Assembly (NCBI RefSeq): GCF_000238075.1
Contig: NZ_JH414506.1
Location: forward strand, 1-63,170
DNA from: Oribacterium asaccharolyticum ACB7
GTDB lineage: Bacteria > Bacillota > Clostridia > Lachnospirales > Lachnospiraceae
Reading direction: 5' to 3'
DNA: 63,170 bases
Shown: one piece after another, positions 60,043-63,170 of the stretch
How the letters are laid out: each line of letters starts with the position of its first letter
Numbering within the stretch: the stretch's first letter is position 1
Notes under the pieces: generated by a model
Told to the model about the DNA's origin: nothing
Databases searched by the model: none
What the model saw: the letters and a program-made list of their open reading frames with translations, nothing else
Made by a program: the position numbers and the translations under genes

Positions 60043-61980
60043 ATGTGCGGTATTGTTGGTTTTGTTGGACAGGGGAATCCCAAAGAGATTCTTCTGGCCG
60101 GTCTTTCCCGTCTGGAATACAGAGGTTATGATTCTGCAGGAATCGCCCTGTACGCTCATCCTTTCACAGTGGTGAAGGCTGTAGGAAAATTAGAAGAATT
60201 AAAGAAAAAAGTGGAGGCTTCTAAGGAATTTGAGCTTCCCTACTCTATGGGGATAGGACATACCCGTTGGGCGACTCACGGAAAGGCCAGTGAAAAAAAT
60301 GCCCATCCCCACCTGTCCATGCATAAGGAAGTGGTGCTGGTGCATAACGGCATTATTGAAAACTTTGCAGAAATTAAAAATTTCTTACAGGAAAAGGGTT
60401 ACAGCTTCTACTCCGATACGGATACGGAGGTTGCGGTAAACCTGATGGAATATTATTACCGGAAAGAAAAGGATATTTTAAAAGCACTCTTCTCTGTACA
60501 AAAGGAGCTGAAGGGCTCTTTTGCCTTTGCCATCATGTTTTTGGAGGATGCAAATACCCTTTATGCTATGCGAAAGGATAGCCCTTTGATTGTGGGAAAA
60601 GGGAAAAATGCCTTCTATCTGGCTTCCGATGTTTCCGCCTTTTTAGACTATACTAAGAAAATCTATCCTGTGGAAAATCGGGAGATTCTCAGCCTTTCCG
60701 AGAAGGAAATCCATATTTATAACCAAAACGGTGAGGAAGTAAAGCGCTCTTCCACTATTGCGGAGCTGAGTCAAAGCCAGATTCATAAGGGAGACTACCT
60801 GCATTTTATGGAAAAGGAAATCTTTGAGCAGCCCAAGGTGGTGAAGGATACTCTGCTTTATGCCTGCAAGCAGGAAAATGGGAAACAGCTTGAAAATGGG
60901 AAGCCTGAAGAATACGCTACTCCCGGGGCGAAGCAATTTTCTTCTGCCAGGAAAGATCCGGAGAATGCGGAAAATCCGGACTTTTCCTATGAAGCTTTTT
61001 CTATGGCGGAAAAGGATTTTCAGGATATTTCCAGAGTTCGGGTGATTGCCTGCGGTTCCGCCTACCACGCGGGTTGGGTTTTGAAATCCGTTTGCGAAAG
61101 CCTGGCTAGAGTTCCGGTACAGGTGGAGCTGGCCAGTGAATTCCGCTATAATCATCCCATTTTGGAAAATGGAGAACTGGTCCTCAGCATCAGCCAGTCC
61201 GGAGAAACTGCGGACACCTTGGCTGCCGTAAAGGAAGCCAAGAAATTAGGGGCAAAAACCCTATCCATCGTAAATGTGAAGGGCTCTGCCATTGCCAAAG
61301 AATCCGACTTTGTCTTCTACACCCAGGCGGGTCCGGAGATTGCGGTAGCCACCACCAAGGCCTACAGCTGTCAGCTTGTGGCAGGCTACATTTTCTCCCT
61401 GCTTTTGGCTAAGGCAAAGGGAAAAATCAGCAGGGAAGAAGCTTCTAACTTAACAGAAGAGCTTTTCCTCCTTCCGGGAAAGGTTCAGCAATGCCTGTCT
61501 ATGGATCAGGAAATCCTTCCTATGGCAAAGGAACTAAAGGATGCGGACAACATTTTCTTCCTGGGAAGAGGGCTGGACTGGGCCATCTCTATGGAAGGCG
61601 CTTTGAAGCTGAAGGAAATCAGCTATATTCACTGTGAAAGCTATAGTAGTGGAGAATTAAAGCACGGCACCATCAGTTTAATCGAAAAGGACAGTCCGGT
61701 CATCGGTCTTCTTTCGCAGGAGGAGCTTGCCGGAAAGAGCATTTCCAATATTCACGAAGTACGAAGCCGTGGAGCCAAATGCTTTGCGATTAAGACGGAA
61801 GATATTGCTATTGAAGAAGAGGACTTTGCCGGAAGCCTTAGCGTAGCTAAGACCCATCCCCTCTTTGCCGGAAGCCTTTTGGTGCTTCCTCTCCAGTTCC
61901 TCGCCTACCGAGTCAGCCTCCTAAAGGGCTTCGATCCGGATAAGCCCAGGAACTTGGCGAAATCCGTTACCGTGGAATAA
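60043..61980 (+). CDS. glmS: glutamine-fructose-6-phosphate aminotransferase
   Basis: A 645-residue enzyme that makes glucosamine 6-phosphate for the cell wall. N-terminal MCGIVGFVGQ with Cys2 nucleophile, GIGHTRWATHGK and SDTDTEVAVN form the glutaminase. SIS domains follow with IACGSAYHAGWV, SISQSGETADTLAAVKEAKK, CESYSSGELKHGTISLIEK and the C-terminal DKPRNLAKSVTVE. The linker before the first SIS domain (about residues 268-310) is longer than usual, with a low-complexity QENGKQLENGKPEE insert, explaining the extra ~35 residues. The start is ATG 60043 after TAGGAGG, and expression is governed by the ribozyme. Confidence 0.97.
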   Translation: MCGIVGFVGQGNPKEILLAGLSRLEYRGYDSAGIALYAHPFTVVKAVGKLEELKKKVEASKEFELPYSMGIGHTRWATHGKASEKNAHPHLSMHKEVVLVHNGIIENFAEIKNFLQEKGYSFYSDTDTEVAVNLMEYYYRKEKDILKALFSVQKELKGSFAFAIMFLEDANTLYAMRKDSPLIVGKGKNAFYLASDVSAFLDYTKKIYPVENREILSLSEKEIHIYNQNGEEVKRSSTIAELSQSQIHKGDYLHFMEKEIFEQPKVVKDTLLYACKQENGKQLENGKPEEYATPGAKQFSSARKDPENAENPDFSYEAFSMAEKDFQDISRVRVIACGSAYHAGWVLKSVCESLARVPVQVELASEFRYNHPILENGELVLSISQSGETADTLAAVKEAKKLGAKTLSIVNVKGSAIAKESDFVFYTQAGPEIAVATTKAYSCQLVAGYIFSLLLAKAKGKISREEASNLTEELFLLPGKVQQCLSMDQEILPMAKELKDADNIFFLGRGLDWAISMEGALKLKEISYIHCESYSSGELKHGTISLIEKDSPVIGLLSQEELAGKSISNIHEVRSRGAKCFAIKTEDIAIEEEDFAGSLSVAKTHPLFAGSLLVLPLQFLAYRVSLLKGFDPDKPRNLAKSVTVE

Positions 61981-61991
61981 AAAAGGAACTG

Positions 61992-62444
61992 TAATACAAT
62001 AGCATCGTCCCAGATAGAGAGGCTTTTTTCTAACTTTTGTTTCTCATTCATTTTTTATAGAGTGCTGCAATACTTTTATCGGTAGGCATTACATTTCATA
62101 TTTCAGACGAAGAAAGCGGCTCTGGAGAGTGCGTATAGCATCCAGAAGGCCGCTTTTAAAATTCTTTCATGTGTTGGTCTTTTATTTCCATGCTCATCTA
62201 CCTTCATTTCGAGTTATTATCAATCTTGTGTGTAAAAGAGGATTTACAGATCTTACAAAGCCAGCGTTGGGAGCCGACATTTGTTTTTTCTGACTTAACG
62301 CATTTCTTTCCACAAATAGGACAATTTATTTGATTCATTTAATCTTCCTCCAAGAAGTATATTTCTAAGGAAGATTAAACCCTCATAACCCTATGATTTA
62401 CATGGCTCTACAGAGCTTTTATCAACACGTTTTGTTCTATAACT
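61992..62444 (-). mobile_element. IS1249-like element, internally deleted copy 2
   Basis: Its right end, ATCAACACGTTTTGTTCTAT (62422-62441), is the same inverted repeat as copy 1. 62005-62160 and 62290-62360 match copy 1 closely. The minus strand keeps the transposase N-terminus (ATG 62338: MNQINCPICGKKCVKSEKTN, then RWLCKICKSSF, a zinc ribbon) and the 3' untranslated end, but little between. The left inverted repeat is not visible next to glmS, so that end is truncated. Confidence 0.75.
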
Positions 62445-62787
62445 CCATAATTCCTTGTCTTCGAAGAATACGATAAAGCCCTGCTATAGAGCGTTTATAG
62501 CCTCTTTGCATGAGTTTTACCCAGAAGACAACAAGTCCTATATATGGATTTCTTCGGCGCAGATCAGCAATTAGCCTTAGCGCTTCTAAAGTGTGCTGGT
62601 TAGAATGATGATGTGGGCGACGAGATTGATTTCGTAATGAATCAATAGAGCCATTATATCGGTTACGCCAGCAATAAATATATTGTCGATTAACACGATA
62701 CTTTATTGCAGCCTTTGATACCCCGTGTTTTTCAGAATAATGAATGAGTGATAGTCTAAAGCGCATATCTTGTGTTATAGTAGCCAC
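62437..62787 (-). pseudogene. helix-turn-helix transposase N-terminus, disrupted
   Basis: GTG 62787 (GGAGGG eight bases upstream) opens MATITQDMRFRLSLIHYSEK. KAAIKYRVNRQYIYCWRNRY, a helix-turn-helix, and a second basic helical region (YKRSIAGLYRILRRQGIM) follow, as in IS481/IS3-type DDE transposases. The frame ends exactly at the inverted repeat of IS1249-like copy 2, so the catalytic integrase core is lost. This shows the IS1249-like element inserted into this transposase gene. Confidence 0.7.
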
Positions 62788-62837
62788 AGCGGAAGCCCTC
62801 CTTCATCGTAACGCTTCGCCCGCACTTCTCCCAGAAT

Positions 62838-63170
62838 AATCGAGTAGGGGGAATTTAATCCCCCTCTCACACCACCAGTACGTGCCGTTCGGCATACGGC
62901 GGTTCAACATAACTTCAAGGCATGACGCTTATTATAATATTCGAGACAACTTATTAGTCCTGCTTTCGCAAGCACTTCCTCAGAGATTGCTCTTACAACA
63001 CACGTCTTCGTGACAACCCATTGGTAGCGGTCACCACAGTATGAGGTTAGCCTCGCAAGGTCCTTGCCTATTCCCAGTTTCTGCAAGCCCCACTGTCGCT
63101 TCTTTGGTACTTTCCACCGCTTCCAAATAATAACCCGAAGCCTTGTCCGTAAATGTGCGTCAATCGCTGT
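62838..63170 (-). mobile_element. group II intron, 3' part
   Basis: After the maturase stop the minus strand reads GAACCGCCGTATGCCGAACG, GCACGTACTGGTGGTGTGAG, then GGGGGATTAAATTCCCCC and TACTCGATT. This is the layout of the last intron domains (a domain V-like GCCGTATG...CGTAC hairpin and a domain VI-like GGGGG/CCCCC stem). The 3' splice point is probably near 62838-62841, and the 5' part lies beyond the window. Confidence 0.75.
62904..63170 (-). CDS. ltrA: group II intron reverse transcriptase/maturase, C-terminal part
   Basis: The frame is open to the window's right edge and reads IDAHLRTRLRVIIWKRWKVP, KKRQWGLQKLGIGKDLARLT, then WVVTKTCVVRAISEEVLAKA and YNKRHALKLC-stop. This is the thumb/maturase (domain X) end of LtrA-type proteins, with the IWKRWK-x-P-KKR pattern usual for them. 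The catalytic part is outside the window. It belongs with the intron 3' structure immediately downstream. Confidence 0.85.
   Translation of the reverse strand, partial: TAIDAHLRTRLRVIIWKRWKVPKKRQWGLQKLGIGKDLARLTSYCGDRYQWVVTKTCVVRAISEEVLAKAGLISCLEYYNKRHALKLC

Overview
The window reads as chromosomal DNA of a low-to-mid GC Firmicute, most likely a member of the Lachnospiraceae. The grounds are the 16S rRNA 5' fragment at the left edge, strong GGAGG ribosome binding sites, a GGST-type phosphatidylserine decarboxylase, a glmS ribozyme, L-cysteine desulfidase, fructosamine genes and the IS/group II intron content. An Oribacterium-like genus is a guess only. Almost all genes lie on the minus strand, the same direction as the rRNA operon. 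The window is bounded by repeats: a 16S fragment on the left and a group II intron on the right.

Left part (1-11 kb): a 16S 5' end with its promoter, a small membrane protein, a fused methionine sulfoxide reductase (msrAB), a LUD-domain protein and a hypothetical protein. A seven-gene lipid operon (10848 to 3456, minus) follows. It encodes a rifampin-phosphotransferase-like phosphotransferase, a GNAT-like protein, a DgkA-type kinase, a CDP-archaeol-synthase-like cytidylyltransferase, a CDP-alcohol phosphatidyltransferase (PssA-like), phosphatidylserine decarboxylase and a divergent UbiA-family protein. Together they look like a self-contained route to an unusual ethanolamine phospholipid, and this is the strongest candidate for an undescribed system.

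Catabolic middle (11-45 kb): a complete D-allose operon with its LacI regulator (alsB-A-C-E-K, rpiB); a TRAP transporter with a uroporphyrinogen-decarboxylase-like protein, a PuuD-like amidotransferase and a divergent GntR regulator; cyuA; a nine-gene nucleoside salvage operon (ribokinase, BMP-type ABC importer, two nucleoside hydrolases, a YczE-like membrane protein and a LacI-ribokinase fusion); an IS1249-like relic; and a GH65 phosphorylase/beta-phosphoglucomutase cluster with its sugar ABC transporter. A histidine kinase relic and a choline-binding-type surface protein follow.

Accessory part (46-63 kb): a degraded nucleotidyltransferase and a histidine phosphatase lacking a standard start codon, an AbiE-type toxin-antitoxin pair with repeated operators, TIR-like and HsdR gene scraps, an iron alcohol dehydrogenase, an SGNH hydrolase and a fructosamine (Amadori product) operon. 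That operon has frlD, frlB, a YfcC-type transporter, an internally deleted frlC, a YtcJ-like amidohydrolase and a divergent GntR regulator. An IS200 scrap and an integrase C-terminus abut the 3' end of rpsI, suggesting an old island at that site. The preceding rplM is 5'-truncated. glmS with its ribozyme follows, then nested mobile elements: an IS1249-like relic inside an integrase-type transposase gene, next to a group II intron.
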